This document shows positions 1 to 7,990 of a DNA stretch of 64,000 nt, piece after piece (the first letter of the stretch is position 1; each line of letters begins with the position of its first letter). Source of the DNA: Microbacterium sp. LWO12-1.2. GTDB taxonomy: Bacteria; Actinomycetota; Actinomycetes; Actinomycetales; Microbacteriaceae. The stretch lies in the NCBI RefSeq assembly GCF_040675875.1, contig NZ_JBEGII010000001.1:682001-746000 (forward strand). Direction: 5' to 3'. The notes under the pieces were generated by a model. It worked only from the letters and a program-made list of their open reading frames with translations. It was not told where the DNA came from and searched no databases. The translations under genes and the position numbers were made by a program.

Positions 1-8
1 CTGGACAG

Positions 9-383
9 ATGCAATTCGGGCTCACCTTCGAGAAGCTGCTGCTGATCGGTCTCATCGTGGTGCTTATCGTGGGTCCGGACCGGCTGCCTCGCGTGGCCGA
101 GGGCTTCGCGAAGTGGGTTCGCAAGGCCGGTGAGTACGTGCGCGACACCAAGTCGAAGATGCGCGACGAGATGGGCCCCGAGCTCGACGACGTCGATTGG
201 CGCAAGCTCGATCCGCGTCAGTACGACCCGCGTCGCATCATCCGCGAGGCGCTCATGGAGGACCCTGCCCCGGCCGCCGCGGCCGCCGCGACGAAGACCG
301 TCATCGCCGAGCCGGCGGCGCCGCGGATCCCGCAGGAGTTCAGCGCCACGAACAAGCCGCCGTTCGACGTCGAGGCCACGTGA
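9..383 (+). CDS. tatB: Twin-arginine translocase subunit TatB
   Basis: Subunit of the Tat system, which exports folded proteins with twin-arginine signals; TatB binds the substrate with TatC at the membrane. The 124 aa protein has the family layout: a very short N-terminus, Glu8, one membrane segment at about residues 9-22, a GP hinge at 22-23, an amphipathic helix (about 25-50) and a charged, disordered Ala/Pro tail. The downstream gene starts inside its stop codon (GTGA overlap), so the two are probably cotranscribed. Only 8 bases lie upstream in the window, so the promoter is not visible. TatA is the alternative, but the length and long acidic tail favour TatB. Confidence 0.88.
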   Translation: MQFGLTFEKLLLIGLIVVLIVGPDRLPRVAEGFAKWVRKAGEYVRDTKSKMRDEMGPELDDVDWRKLDPRQYDPRRIIREALMEDPAPAAAAAATKTVIAEPAAPRIPQEFSATNKPPFDVEAT

Positions 384-997
384 CCTCTGCCGCTCGAAGC
401 GGCGGTGTCACGGATCGCGACCGCGCCGCCCTCGTGGCAGCGCTCATCTGCGCTGCCGGCGGCGTCCTGATCTGGTTTCTCTGGGTCCTCCCCGTCGCCG
501 CATCCGTGGACGCCGCGGATACGCATCCGATGGGAGAGCCGGCCGTGGTGCAACTCGATGCCGGGCAGCGCGCCGGTATCTGGGGGAGAGGGATCTCGGC
601 GAACCTCGGCACCATGGCCTGCACCGTCACCGCGCCGGACGGGGAGGGCGTGGCCACGCGCAGCGGCCCCTCGCTCGACTGGAGCGACACCCTGTGGTGG
701 ATGACGCCGAAGTGGGGATTCGAGCAGAGTGCGCAGTTCACCGCCGCCGATGCCGGAACCTATCGGGTGAGCTGCGTGGACTCCCTCGACACCTATGACG
801 GCGAGTTCCTGATCGCCGGCGATTCCTTCGGCGGCGGCAGCATCGGTCTCGGTCGCAACGGCGGCAGCGACTACGCGATCGGCTCGCTGCTGGCGTTCGG
901 CGCCGTCTTCTGCCCGCCCGTGGCGATCATGCTCCTCATCATCATCGGTATCCGGCTCGCCCTCGCGAAGAGCCGGTCGAGCCGCGTGTCCCGCTAG
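380..997 (+). CDS. Two-segment membrane protein of unknown function
   Basis: I do not recognise a family. The GTG start at 380 overlaps the tatB stop by 4 bases, which decides the start; longer readings would run through tatB. The 205 aa product has one membrane segment near residues 13-34, an extracytoplasmic domain of about 130 residues with two Cys that could form a disulfide, a Gly-rich linker, and a second membrane segment near 170-195 followed by a basic end. The exposed domain reads like a small beta-sandwich, but that is a guess. Its stop overlaps that of the convergent gene by 4 bases. Coupling to tatB suggests coexpression rather than a known role in Tat export. Confidence 0.7.
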   Translation: MTSAARSGGVTDRDRAALVAALICAAGGVLIWFLWVLPVAASVDAADTHPMGEPAVVQLDAGQRAGIWGRGISANLGTMACTVTAPDGEGVATRSGPSLDWSDTLWWMTPKWGFEQSAQFTAADAGTYRVSCVDSLDTYDGEFLIAGDSFGGGSIGLGRNGGSDYAIGSLLAFGAVFCPPVAIMLLIIIGIRLALAKSRSSRVSR

Positions 998-1494
998 CCG
1001 ATCTTCGCGCGGAGGGTCACGATGTCGTCGTCGGTGAGCAGAGCGCGGGGGATCGCGGTCGCGGCTGAGGCATCGCGCAGCTTGAACAGCACCGCGTCCT
1101 TGCCGGCGCGCATGCTCTGGAACGTGCTGTAGCGGATGTCGGAGCGGCGGCGACCGCTCCCCATCTGGAGCACGTCGTCGCCGAGCGCCACCCAGACGAC
1201 CGTCTCCGGAGGCATGGCGGCTCGAACTGCGCGGCGCGCACTCGACACACTCAGGACGATCGCGTAGGCGGCCAGGCCGAGGATCACGGGTGGCATCCAC
1301 GCGGCGAGACCGACCTCGTCCGGGCCGGCGGCGACCCGCGCGTTCAGGTTCAGGATGCTCAAGACGAACGCACCGGCGAGCGCGACCCACATCACGATCG
1401 CGAGCGGTCTGGTCAACGAGTACACGGTCGCGTCGTTGGCCATCCGCCGCAGCAGGCTCTCGTCGACGGTGAGCGAGCGGGGGGTCGTGGACAC
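994..1494 (-). CDS. YcxB-like membrane protein
   Basis: 166 aa, with two membrane helices (about residues 30-50 and 62-82) followed by a cytoplasmic domain of about 75 residues. That domain resembles the YcxB C-terminal family: a short beta-rich unit with an Ile-x-Tyr-Ser element, a Lys-Asp-x-x-x-x-x-Leu strand and an Ile-Pro-x-x-x-Leu close. Function of the family is unknown to me. I chose the GTG at 1494 because upstream codons run antisense through the mrp end and are rich in Pro/Arg/Ser as in a shadow frame. The gene lies 22 bases after the mrp stop and may be the last gene of the mrp operon. Confidence 0.62.
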   Translation of the reverse strand: MSTTPRSLTVDESLLRRMANDATVYSLTRPLAIVMWVALAGAFVLSILNLNARVAAGPDEVGLAAWMPPVILGLAAYAIVLSVSSARRAVRAAMPPETVVWVALGDDVLQMGSGRRRSDIRYSTFQSMRAGKDAVLFKLRDASAATAIPRALLTDDDIVTLRAKIG

Positions 1495-1516
1495 GCCCCT
1501 ATTCTCCCACGGCGAT

Positions 1517-2638
1517 TCAGCCCACGGAGATCGGCAGTGCGCGCCCGGAGAGGCCCCTGCCCTGTCGCGCGAGGGTGGCGGCGAGCTCGTTGATCGCCCG
1601 GGCTGCGGCATCCGCCGGCTCGCTCAGCACGACGGGATCTCCCGCGTCGCCTCCTGCCCGCAGCCTCGGGCTCAGCGGGATCGAGGCGAGCAACGGCACG
1701 GTGTCTCCCGCCTCCGAGAGCGCCCCGGCGACGGCTGCTCCGCCTCCGCTGCCGAAGAGATCGATGACGGTGCCGTCGGGGAGCGAGAACGCGGCCATGT
1801 TCTCGATGACACCGATCACGCGCTGGCCGGTCTGCCGGGCGACCAGGCCGCTGCGGATGGCGACCTCTGAGGCGGCCGTCTGCGGGGTCGTGACGACCAG
1901 CACCTCGGCGTGCGGCAGGAGCTGTCCGATCGAGATCGCGATGTCTCCTGTGCCGGGAGGCATGTCGATCAGCAGCACGTCGAGGTCACCGAAGAACACG
2001 TCGGTCAGGAACTGCGAGACCGTGCGGTGCAGCATCGGTCCGCGCCAGGCGACCACGGCCTCGCCGTCACGCAGGAACATGCCGATCGAGATGGTCTTCA
2101 CCCCGTAGGCGACCGGGGGCAGCATCAGGTCGTCGATGCGGGTGGGTTGGGTGCCGGTGGGGATCCCGAGCAGACCCGGGATCGAGAACCCGTGCACGTC
2201 GGCGTCCACGAGCCCGACCGCGAGCCCCTGTTCCGCGAGTGCGACGGCGAGGTTCGCCGTGACGGTGGACTTGCCCACTCCGCCCTTGCCGCTGGAGACC
2301 AGGACGACGCGGGTGAGGGACTCGGGGCCGAACGGCATCTGCCTGGCGGGTCTCCCGTCGCGGAGCTTCTCGGTGAGCGCCTTGCGTTCGGTGGGCGTCA
2401 TCACACCCACCTCGACGTCGACATGGGCGATCCCCGGGACGGAGGCGGCGGCGTTGCGGACATCGGACTCGATCCGGGCGGCGGCGGGGCAGCCGACGAT
2501 CGTGAGGACGATGCCGACATGGGCTATGTCGCCCTCGACGGTCACCTCGCGGACCATGTCGAGGTCGCCGATGGGCCGGCGCAGCTCCGGGTCGGTGACC
2601 GCTGCGACCGCCGATCGGACGCTGTCCGCCGCCGTCAT
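1517..2638 (-). CDS. mrp: Mrp/NBP35-family P-loop ATPase (iron-sulfur carrier)
   Basis: 373 aa. Residues 1-80 form a DUF59/MIP18-type domain. The rest is a deviant-Walker ATPase with an SGKGGVGKST loop near residue 115, DADVHG switch and a DMPPGTGD motif. Family members bind and transfer Fe-S clusters in the cytosol. The C-terminal ENM...FGSGGG segment here has no Cys-x-x-Cys, the usual cluster-bridging pair; from memory mycobacterial Mrp also lacks it. The ATG overlaps the stop of the DUF1003 gene (ATGA), so the two are translationally coupled. Identity is clear; whether it carries a cluster is not. Confidence 0.9.
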   Translation of the reverse strand: MTAADSVRSAVAAVTDPELRRPIGDLDMVREVTVEGDIAHVGIVLTIVGCPAAARIESDVRNAAASVPGIAHVDVEVGVMTPTERKALTEKLRDGRPARQMPFGPESLTRVVLVSSGKGGVGKSTVTANLAVALAEQGLAVGLVDADVHGFSIPGLLGIPTGTQPTRIDDLMLPPVAYGVKTISIGMFLRDGEAVVAWRGPMLHRTVSQFLTDVFFGDLDVLLIDMPPGTGDIAISIGQLLPHAEVLVVTTPQTAASEVAIRSGLVARQTGQRVIGVIENMAAFSLPDGTVIDLFGSGGGAAVAGALSEAGDTVPLLASIPLSPRLRAGGDAGDPVVLSEPADAAARAINELAATLARQGRGLSGRALPISVG

Positions 2639-3150
2639 GAGCTGGTGCCGGCCGCGTCCGGCTTCTCGTCGTGCTCGAGTTCCGCGAGCAGCGCCTTGAG
2701 CTCCTGACGCAGCACGTCACGGGTCACGGCCTGGGCGTTGCGCTCTTCGAGCGACATCCGCAGTGCCACGATCTCCCTGGCGAGGTACTCGGTGTCCGCG
2801 AGGTTCCGCTCCGCGCGCTGACGGTCCTGCTCGATCTGCACCCGGTCGCGGTCGTCCTGACGGTTCTGCGCGAGCAGGATCAGGGGAGCGGCGTAGGACG
2901 CCTGCAGTGAGAGCATCAGCGTGAGGGCCGTGAACCCGAGCGCCGCGTCATCGAAGCGCAGCGGATCGGGCATGAGCGTGTTCCACACGATCCACAGAAC
3001 GCAGAACAGCGTCAGGATGACGAGGAACGCCGGAGTGCCCATGGCACGAGCCACCCACTCCGTGAAGCGGCCGAATCTGTCGCGCGAGGTGGGGCGCGTG
3101 CGGGTGGCGCCTCTGCCCAGAGGCGCGTCGAGACGAGGGGAACGTGCCAT
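2635..3150 (-). CDS. DUF1003 membrane protein
   Basis: 171 aa. A basic N-terminus (residues 1-30) is followed by two membrane segments (about 40-60 and 68-92) joined by a short loop, then an extended charged helix (about 95-155) likely to be a coiled coil. This is the DUF1003 layout. The biochemical role is unknown. The ATG shares its A with the stop of the MgtE-like gene (TGATG), and the 3' end overlaps mrp by 4 bases. The order MgtE-N/CBS, DUF1003, mrp is one I associate with many Actinobacteria, including the tatB-mrp area of Mycobacterium. Confidence 0.85.
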   Translation of the reverse strand: MARSPRLDAPLGRGATRTRPTSRDRFGRFTEWVARAMGTPAFLVILTLFCVLWIVWNTLMPDPLRFDDAALGFTALTLMLSLQASYAAPLILLAQNRQDDRDRVQIEQDRQRAERNLADTEYLAREIVALRMSLEERNAQAVTRDVLRQELKALLAELEHDEKPDAAGTSS

Positions 3151-4418
3151 CAGCGCACCCCCTTCGAAGGCTCGGCGGCATCATCACTGTCGTGCGAGCG
3201 CCAGTCGTCGGGGAGCAGGTAGTCGAGCACATCGTCGATGCTGATCGCGCCGACCAGCCGGTGCGCGGCATCGATCACGGGGAGTGAGACGAGGTCGTAG
3301 CTCGCCAGCATCCTCGCCACCTCAGCCGCCGACGCGGTGACCGACACGGGCTCCATGCTGTCGTCCACGATCGCCCCGAGCCGCTCGTGCGGGGGATAGC
3401 GCAGCATCCGCTGGAAGTGCACGACGCCGAGGAGTCGGCCGGTCGGCGTCTCGAACGGCGGGAGGGTCACGAAGACCGCAGCAGCGAGTGCCGGGTGGAG
3501 TTCATGGCGGCGGATCAGCGCCAGGGCCTCGGCCACCGTGGCATCGGCCGAGAGGATGATCGGTTCGGGGGTCATCAGACCGCCGGCCGTGTCGGGGCCG
3601 TAGCGCAGCAGCATCCTGACGTCCTCGGCCTCCTCCGGCTCCATGAGCTCGAGAAGCTGCTCGAGGCGGCCAGGGGGGAGCTGTGCCAGCAGGTCGGCGG
3701 CGTCATCCGGCTCCATCTGGTCCAGGATGTCGGCGGCGCGCTCGTCACCGAGCCGGTCGAGGATGTGCACCTGCTCGTCTTCCGGCATCTCCTCGAGCGC
3801 ATCGGCCAGCCGGTCGTCCGAGAGTTCCTCCGCGACCTCGATCATGCGCTGCTGCGGAAGATCGAGAAGAGTGTTCGCGAGGTCGGCGGCGTGCAGCTCG
3901 GAATACGAGGCCACGAGTTGCTCCGCGGACTGCGCTTCGCCCGGCGTGTGCTGCTCGGTGACCTCGCTCCAGGCGGCGAAGGTCGTCGGCCCCTTGGCGA
4001 ACGGAGAGGCGCTGGTCTTCGGGCGACGCAGGAACAGCTGGCTGATCGCCCACTCGCCGAGTCGGTTCGGCTCGATGGCGACGTCCTCGATCACCGCGGT
4101 GCCGCTGCCGTCGACGAAGCTCATGCGGCGTCCGAGCATCTCGGCGAGCACACGCACCTCTCCCGCACGGGGGGAGAAGCGTCGGACGTTGATCAGCCCG
4201 GTGCTGATCACCTGTCCGGAGCGGATCGAGGTGACACGGCCGATCGAGAGGAAGACCTGGCGACGACCCGGGATCTCCACGACGAGTCCGATCACGCGGG
4301 GTGCCGCGGTACTTCGGTACACGATGACGACGTCACGGACTTTGCCGAGCCGGTCGCCGACGGGGTCGAAGACGGCGCACCCGGCGAGGCGCGCGGCGAA
4401 AACCCGTTGTGTGCTCAC
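3150..4418 (-). CDS. PRC-barrel / MgtE-N / CBS-domain protein without transport domain
   Basis: 422 aa, in three parts. Residues 1-150 look like PRC-barrel units; about 160-285 are the superhelical MgtE N-domain with repeated Leu/Glu-rich units (the DAADLLAQLP type); about 290-410 are a CBS pair. In MgtE magnesium channels these cytoplasmic parts gate a C-terminal membrane domain, and that domain is absent here. The protein is therefore more likely a soluble sensor or regulator than a transporter. I chose GTG at 4418; GTG at 4424 is possible. A longer frame upstream overlaps the divergent stress-protein gene and is rejected. It heads the leftward DUF1003-mrp operon. Confidence 0.82.
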   Translation of the reverse strand: MSTQRVFAARLAGCAVFDPVGDRLGKVRDVVIVYRSTAAPRVIGLVVEIPGRRQVFLSIGRVTSIRSGQVISTGLINVRRFSPRAGEVRVLAEMLGRRMSFVDGSGTAVIEDVAIEPNRLGEWAISQLFLRRPKTSASPFAKGPTTFAAWSEVTEQHTPGEAQSAEQLVASYSELHAADLANTLLDLPQQRMIEVAEELSDDRLADALEEMPEDEQVHILDRLGDERAADILDQMEPDDAADLLAQLPPGRLEQLLELMEPEEAEDVRMLLRYGPDTAGGLMTPEPIILSADATVAEALALIRRHELHPALAAAVFVTLPPFETPTGRLLGVVHFQRMLRYPPHERLGAIVDDSMEPVSVTASAAEVARMLASYDLVSLPVIDAAHRLVGAISIDDVLDYLLPDDWRSHDSDDAAEPSKGVR

Positions 4419-4505
4419 TCTCACCAGCGTAGTGCGCGGGGGTCTGTGGCAGCTCCCCTCTTGCATTCCCCGCGCCGCCATAGCAGCGCGTGGAAGAATG
4501 GTTGG

Positions 4506-5195
4506 ATGAGTATGCTGAACCGACCTGCGAACAGCGCCGACAGCGGCGAGATCGTCGCGTCGATGCGCGACTACGAGAGCGCACAGAAGACGGTGTCGAA
4601 GCTGATCGCTGCGGAGGTTCCTGCCCGAGACATCGCGATCGTCGGGCAGAGCGTGCGCACCGTGGAGCGCGTCACTGGCAAGCTCGGCTATGCCGCCGCC
4701 GCGCGATCCGGCGCGATCAACGGCGTGCTGATCGGACTCTTCCTCTCCGCGATCCTGGTGCTCGGCAACCCCGAGGTCCCGATCCAGCTCTTCGTCGGCT
4801 TCGTGTTCATCGGCGTCGCCGTCGGGATGCTGCTGAGCCTGATCACCTACGCGATCGTGCGTCGTCGTCGCGACTTCGCGAGCGTCACGCAGTTCGCGGC
4901 CGACCACTACGAGGTCACGGTGATGCCCGCGTCGTTGGCCAAGGCGCGCCTGGCGATCGGCGCCGCACGGCCGGAACCGACCCGCCCTCCCGTCAATCTC
5001 GACGAGCCGCCGCGCTACGGAGAGCGGATCGTCCCAGCGGGCGTCGCCCCGGCCCAGCCCGTTCCCGCGACCGCGGGCGAGCCGGTCATCCCGCCGCGCC
5101 CTGCGGATCCGGTCGAGCCCGGGGAACCGTCCGAGCACCCGTCATCAGACGCGCCCTCGACCGATCCTGACGCTGCGTCGAGCGAGACACGATGA
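4506..5195 (+). CDS. General stress protein family membrane protein (GSP17M-like)
   Basis: 229 aa. Residues 10-65 have the alpha/beta fold seen in general stress protein 17M-like domains, with a conserved YESAQKTVSKL region. Two membrane helices follow (about 72-92 and 98-120), then a basic stretch and a Pro-rich disordered tail from about 155. The role is not known biochemically. ATG at 4506 was chosen because the upstream frame is antisense to the MgtE-like gene; an AAGAAT hexamer lies six bases before it, so a leaderless start is possible. It overlaps the next gene by ATGA and begins a three-gene rightward operon, divergent from the MgtE-like gene. Confidence 0.78.
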   Translation: MSMLNRPANSADSGEIVASMRDYESAQKTVSKLIAAEVPARDIAIVGQSVRTVERVTGKLGYAAAARSGAINGVLIGLFLSAILVLGNPEVPIQLFVGFVFIGVAVGMLLSLITYAIVRRRRDFASVTQFAADHYEVTVMPASLAKARLAIGAARPEPTRPPVNLDEPPRYGERIVPAGVAPAQPVPATAGEPVIPPRPADPVEPGEPSEHPSSDAPSTDPDAASSETR

Positions 5196-5830
5196 CGTCG
5201 CCTTCCGAGCCGCAGCAGCCCGGAGGCTTCCCACCCGCCCCGCCCGCGCCTCCGTCCGCGCACCCGCCTCTGCCGCCGACTCCTGACGCTGCCGTGCCTC
5301 CGGCTCCGCCGTATCCGGCGCCGCCACACCCGGCACTCCCGCATCCGGCGCCCGCCTACGCAGCGCCGGGCTATCAGGTGGCGCCTCCGACGCCCGGATA
5401 CCCGGTTCCCGGGTACCCGGCCGTCGCGCCGACCGTGCCCGCGCGCGGTCTGCTGCCCTGGGTCCTCGGGTTCCTCATCGTCATCCCGTTCCCGTTCGTG
5501 GGCGGGATCGCCTCGGGCATCGCGATGGCCGTCAGTGGCGGAGCGTCTCGTCGCGCCGGTGGCATCGCCCGTGAGAATGCCCGCGCGGCCCTCAACTGGG
5601 GACTCACGTACCTGCTGATCTCGACGTCGCTGATCGTGCTGCACTTCGTGGTGCTGTTCCTGCTCACCGCCGACAGCCCGGCGACCGGGTTCTACCCGAT
5701 CGGCATCCCGCTGACGATCTATGTCGCGATCTCGCTCCTGCACCTGGTGCTCGTGATCGTCGGGACGATCCGGGCCTCATCGGGCGCGGTCATGCGCGTG
5801 CCGTTCGCGATCCCGTTCGTTCGCGCGTGA
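5192..5830 (+). CDS. DUF4870 membrane protein with Pro-rich N-terminus
   Basis: 212 aa. Residues 1-85 are a low-complexity Pro/Ala/Tyr segment; the remainder has three or four membrane helices with an ENARAALNW element typical of DUF4870, where an x-N-x-Q/R-x-A-x-N-W motif sits before the second helix. Function is unknown. The start overlaps the preceding gene by 4 bases and the stop (TGA) shares a base with the hydrolase ATG, so all three are probably one transcript. The Pro-rich arm should be cytoplasmic and could be an interaction platform; that is inference. Confidence 0.8.
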   Translation: MTSPSEPQQPGGFPPAPPAPPSAHPPLPPTPDAAVPPAPPYPAPPHPALPHPAPAYAAPGYQVAPPTPGYPVPGYPAVAPTVPARGLLPWVLGFLIVIPFPFVGGIASGIAMAVSGGASRRAGGIARENARAALNWGLTYLLISTSLIVLHFVVLFLLTADSPATGFYPIGIPLTIYVAISLLHLVLVIVGTIRASSGAVMRVPFAIPFVRA

Positions 5831-6480
5831 TGGTCGACATCCCGGTCGAGCTGCCCGCAGGGCCGGAGACCGTGACAGGCGACTGGACCGTGGGCGATCG
5901 CGAGGACATCGTGCTCATCGCCCACGGCGCCGGTGCGGGCAAGGACCACCCGTTCCTGGTCGGTCTTGCCGATGCGCTCGGTGCGGAGGGGCTCTCGACA
6001 CTGCGGTTCAATTTCCCCTATGTCGAGAAGGGCAGACGGATGCCGGGACCCGCCGCGCATGCGATCGCGACGTGGAACGCCGTCGTGGCATGGGCACGCA
6101 CGCAGGAACCGTCCGCGCGCGTCTGGGCGACCGGCAAGTCCTATGGCGGACGGATGGCGTCGATGGCGGTCGCCGAAGGGCTCGTGGTCGACGGCCTCGC
6201 CTACCTCGGGTATCCGCTGCACGCACCGGGCAAGCCGGAGAAGCCGCGGGCGGAGCATCTGCCGGTGATCGCGACCCCGCAGCTGTTCATCGAGGGCACG
6301 AACGATCCGTTCATCCAGCCGCTGGAGCAGTTCGAGACCGTCGTCTCCACTTGTCAGAACGCACGAGTGGCCTGGGTCGACGGCGGCGGACACTCTTTCG
6401 AGGTGAAGGGGCAGAAGCGCCCTGCAGCCGAGATCGGGGCGTCGTTCGCCCGGGTGATCGCCGAGTTCATCCGCGGCTGA
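5830..6480 (+). CDS. Alpha/beta-hydrolase (KANL3/TEX30-like)
   Basis: 216 aa. Visible landmarks are an oxyanion HGAGAGKDHPF segment, a nucleophile elbow TGKSYGG (Ser), an Asp in the GTNDPF strand and a His in GGGHSF, giving a complete Ser-Asp-His triad. This is the small bacterial KANL3/TEX30-like hydrolase family; the substrate is unknown. The start is ATG 5830 (TGATG with the upstream stop) or the GTG three bases earlier. The stop codon lies in the loop of a strong hairpin, so the operon ends here. Confidence 0.85.
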   Translation: MVDIPVELPAGPETVTGDWTVGDREDIVLIAHGAGAGKDHPFLVGLADALGAEGLSTLRFNFPYVEKGRRMPGPAAHAIATWNAVVAWARTQEPSARVWATGKSYGGRMASMAVAEGLVVDGLAYLGYPLHAPGKPEKPRAEHLPVIATPQLFIEGTNDPFIQPLEQFETVVSTCQNARVAWVDGGGHSFEVKGQKRPAAEIGASFARVIAEFIRG

Positions 6481-6493
6481 GCCCGCGGATGAG
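6466..6493 (+). terminator. Terminator hairpin around the hydrolase stop codon
   Basis: Nine perfect pairs, CATCCGCGG with CCGCGGATG, plus a flanking T-A pair and a G-T wobble, with a 6-base loop that holds the TGA stop. No T tract follows, as is common in high-GC Actinobacteria. It closes the 4506-6480 operon and faces the convergent pepP-like gene. Confidence 0.6.
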
Positions 6494-6543
6494 CCTCGAC
6501 GAGAGCGCCGTCGTGCACCGGGGGCGTCGCTGAGCGTCGGGTT

Positions 6544-7953
6544 TCAGCCCTGGACGCGGGCGATCCAGGCCTCGACCTCGTCCGCCGTGCGGGGAATGTC
6601 CGCCGACAGGTTCACGGGGCCGTCGGCGGTCATCAGGATGTCGTCCTCGATGCGCACGCCGATACCGCGCAGGTCGACGGGCACCGTGAGATCGTCGATC
6701 TGGAAGTACAGCCCCGGCTCGATGGTGAACACCATGCCGGGGGCGAGGATGCCGTCGTAGTACATCTCGCGGCGGGCCTGGGCGCAGTCGTGCACGTCGA
6801 TGCCGAGGTGATGCGAGGTGCCGTGCACCATGTAGCGGCGGTGCTGGCCACCGGCATCCGCGTCGAGGGCCTCTTCTGCGGTGACCGGGAGCAGGCCCCA
6901 CTCGGCGACGCGCTCAGCGATCACCTTCATGGCGGCGCCGTGCACATCGCGGAATCGCACGCCCACCTGGGCGGCGGCGAAGGCGGCATCGGCGGCCTCT
7001 CGGACGGTCTCGTACACGCGGCGCTGCACCTCGGTGAAGGTTCCGGAGACGGGGAGCGTGCGGGTGATGTCGGCCGTGTACAGGCTGTCGGCCTCGGCGC
7101 CCGCGTCGACCAGGATCAGGTCACCGGGAACCACGGTGCCGTCGTTGCGCGTCCAGTGCAGGTAGCACGCGTGCGGACCGGAGGCGGCGATCGTGTCGTA
7201 GCCCTCGCCGTTGCCGTCCTCGCGTGCGCGACGGTGGAAGACGCCCTCCACGACGCGCTCGCCGCGAGCGTGCGCGACCGCTGACGGGAGTTCGCGGATG
7301 ATGTCGTCGAAGCCGGCGGCCGTGATCTCCACCGCCTTGCGCATCTCGGCGATCTCGAACTCGTCCTTGATCAGGCGGAGCTCGGAGACCGCGCGGGTCA
7401 GATCCTCGTCATCGTCGAGGATCAGCTCGCCGTCGACGGGCTGGAAGGCGGAGAGGTGATCGGTGGCGATGGCGAGGTCGGCGGCGACGCCGGCGAGGGA
7501 CGGGCGCGGGCCGATCCAGAACTCGCCGACGGTCGCGTCCGCATAGAACTCGGTCGTCGTGCGGTCGGCGCGTTCGCGGAAGTACAGCGTCACCTCGTGC
7601 GAGCCGTCGACCGGCTCGAAGACCAGGATCGAATCGGGCTCCGCGTCGGAGGCCCATCCGGTGAGGTGGGCGAACGCGGAGTGTGCACGGAAGACGTAGT
7701 CCGTGTCGTTGCTGCGCTGCTTGAGCGAGCCGGCAGGGATGACCAGGCGCTTGCCGGGGAATGCGGCCGAGAGTGCGGCGCGACGAGCGGCGGCGAACGA
7801 TGCCTGGGCTCGCGGTGCGGGGAGAGTCTCGGGGCGTTCCGCCCACCCGGAGGAGATCGTGTCCAGGAAGCCGCGGGGGAAGGGCTGCTTGCGGTTCGTG
7901 TTGCTGTTCTCGACGGCGGGCTCTGCGATCGTGTCGCGTTCTGCGGTGCTCAT
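6544..7953 (-). CDS. Aminopeptidase P family metallopeptidase (M24B)
   Basis: 469 aa, the usual length for bacterial PepP. It removes N-terminal residues before proline. Residues 1-190 are the AMP_N domain and about 210-460 the pita-bread catalytic domain. All five dinuclear metal ligands are seen in order: Asp in VDAGAE, Asp in TADITR, His in GTSHHLG, Glu in TIEPGLY and Glu in RIEDD. The protein is cytosolic. It is a single gene with its own promoter; a CAGACT hexamer six bases before the ATG would fit a leaderless mRNA. It is convergent with the hydrolase operon. Confidence 0.92.
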   Translation of the reverse strand: MSTAERDTIAEPAVENSNTNRKQPFPRGFLDTISSGWAERPETLPAPRAQASFAAARRAALSAAFPGKRLVIPAGSLKQRSNDTDYVFRAHSAFAHLTGWASDAEPDSILVFEPVDGSHEVTLYFRERADRTTTEFYADATVGEFWIGPRPSLAGVAADLAIATDHLSAFQPVDGELILDDDEDLTRAVSELRLIKDEFEIAEMRKAVEITAAGFDDIIRELPSAVAHARGERVVEGVFHRRAREDGNGEGYDTIAASGPHACYLHWTRNDGTVVPGDLILVDAGAEADSLYTADITRTLPVSGTFTEVQRRVYETVREAADAAFAAAQVGVRFRDVHGAAMKVIAERVAEWGLLPVTAEEALDADAGGQHRRYMVHGTSHHLGIDVHDCAQARREMYYDGILAPGMVFTIEPGLYFQIDDLTVPVDLRGIGVRIEDDILMTADGPVNLSADIPRTADEVEAWIARVQG

Positions 7954-7990
7954 CCGTCCAGTCTGTCACCTGCGGCGTGAGCGCGGGAGC

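Noticed and set aside
3387..4505. A long N-terminal extension for the general stress protein gene.
   Set aside because: It is antisense to the MgtE-like gene; family similarity begins after ATG 4506.
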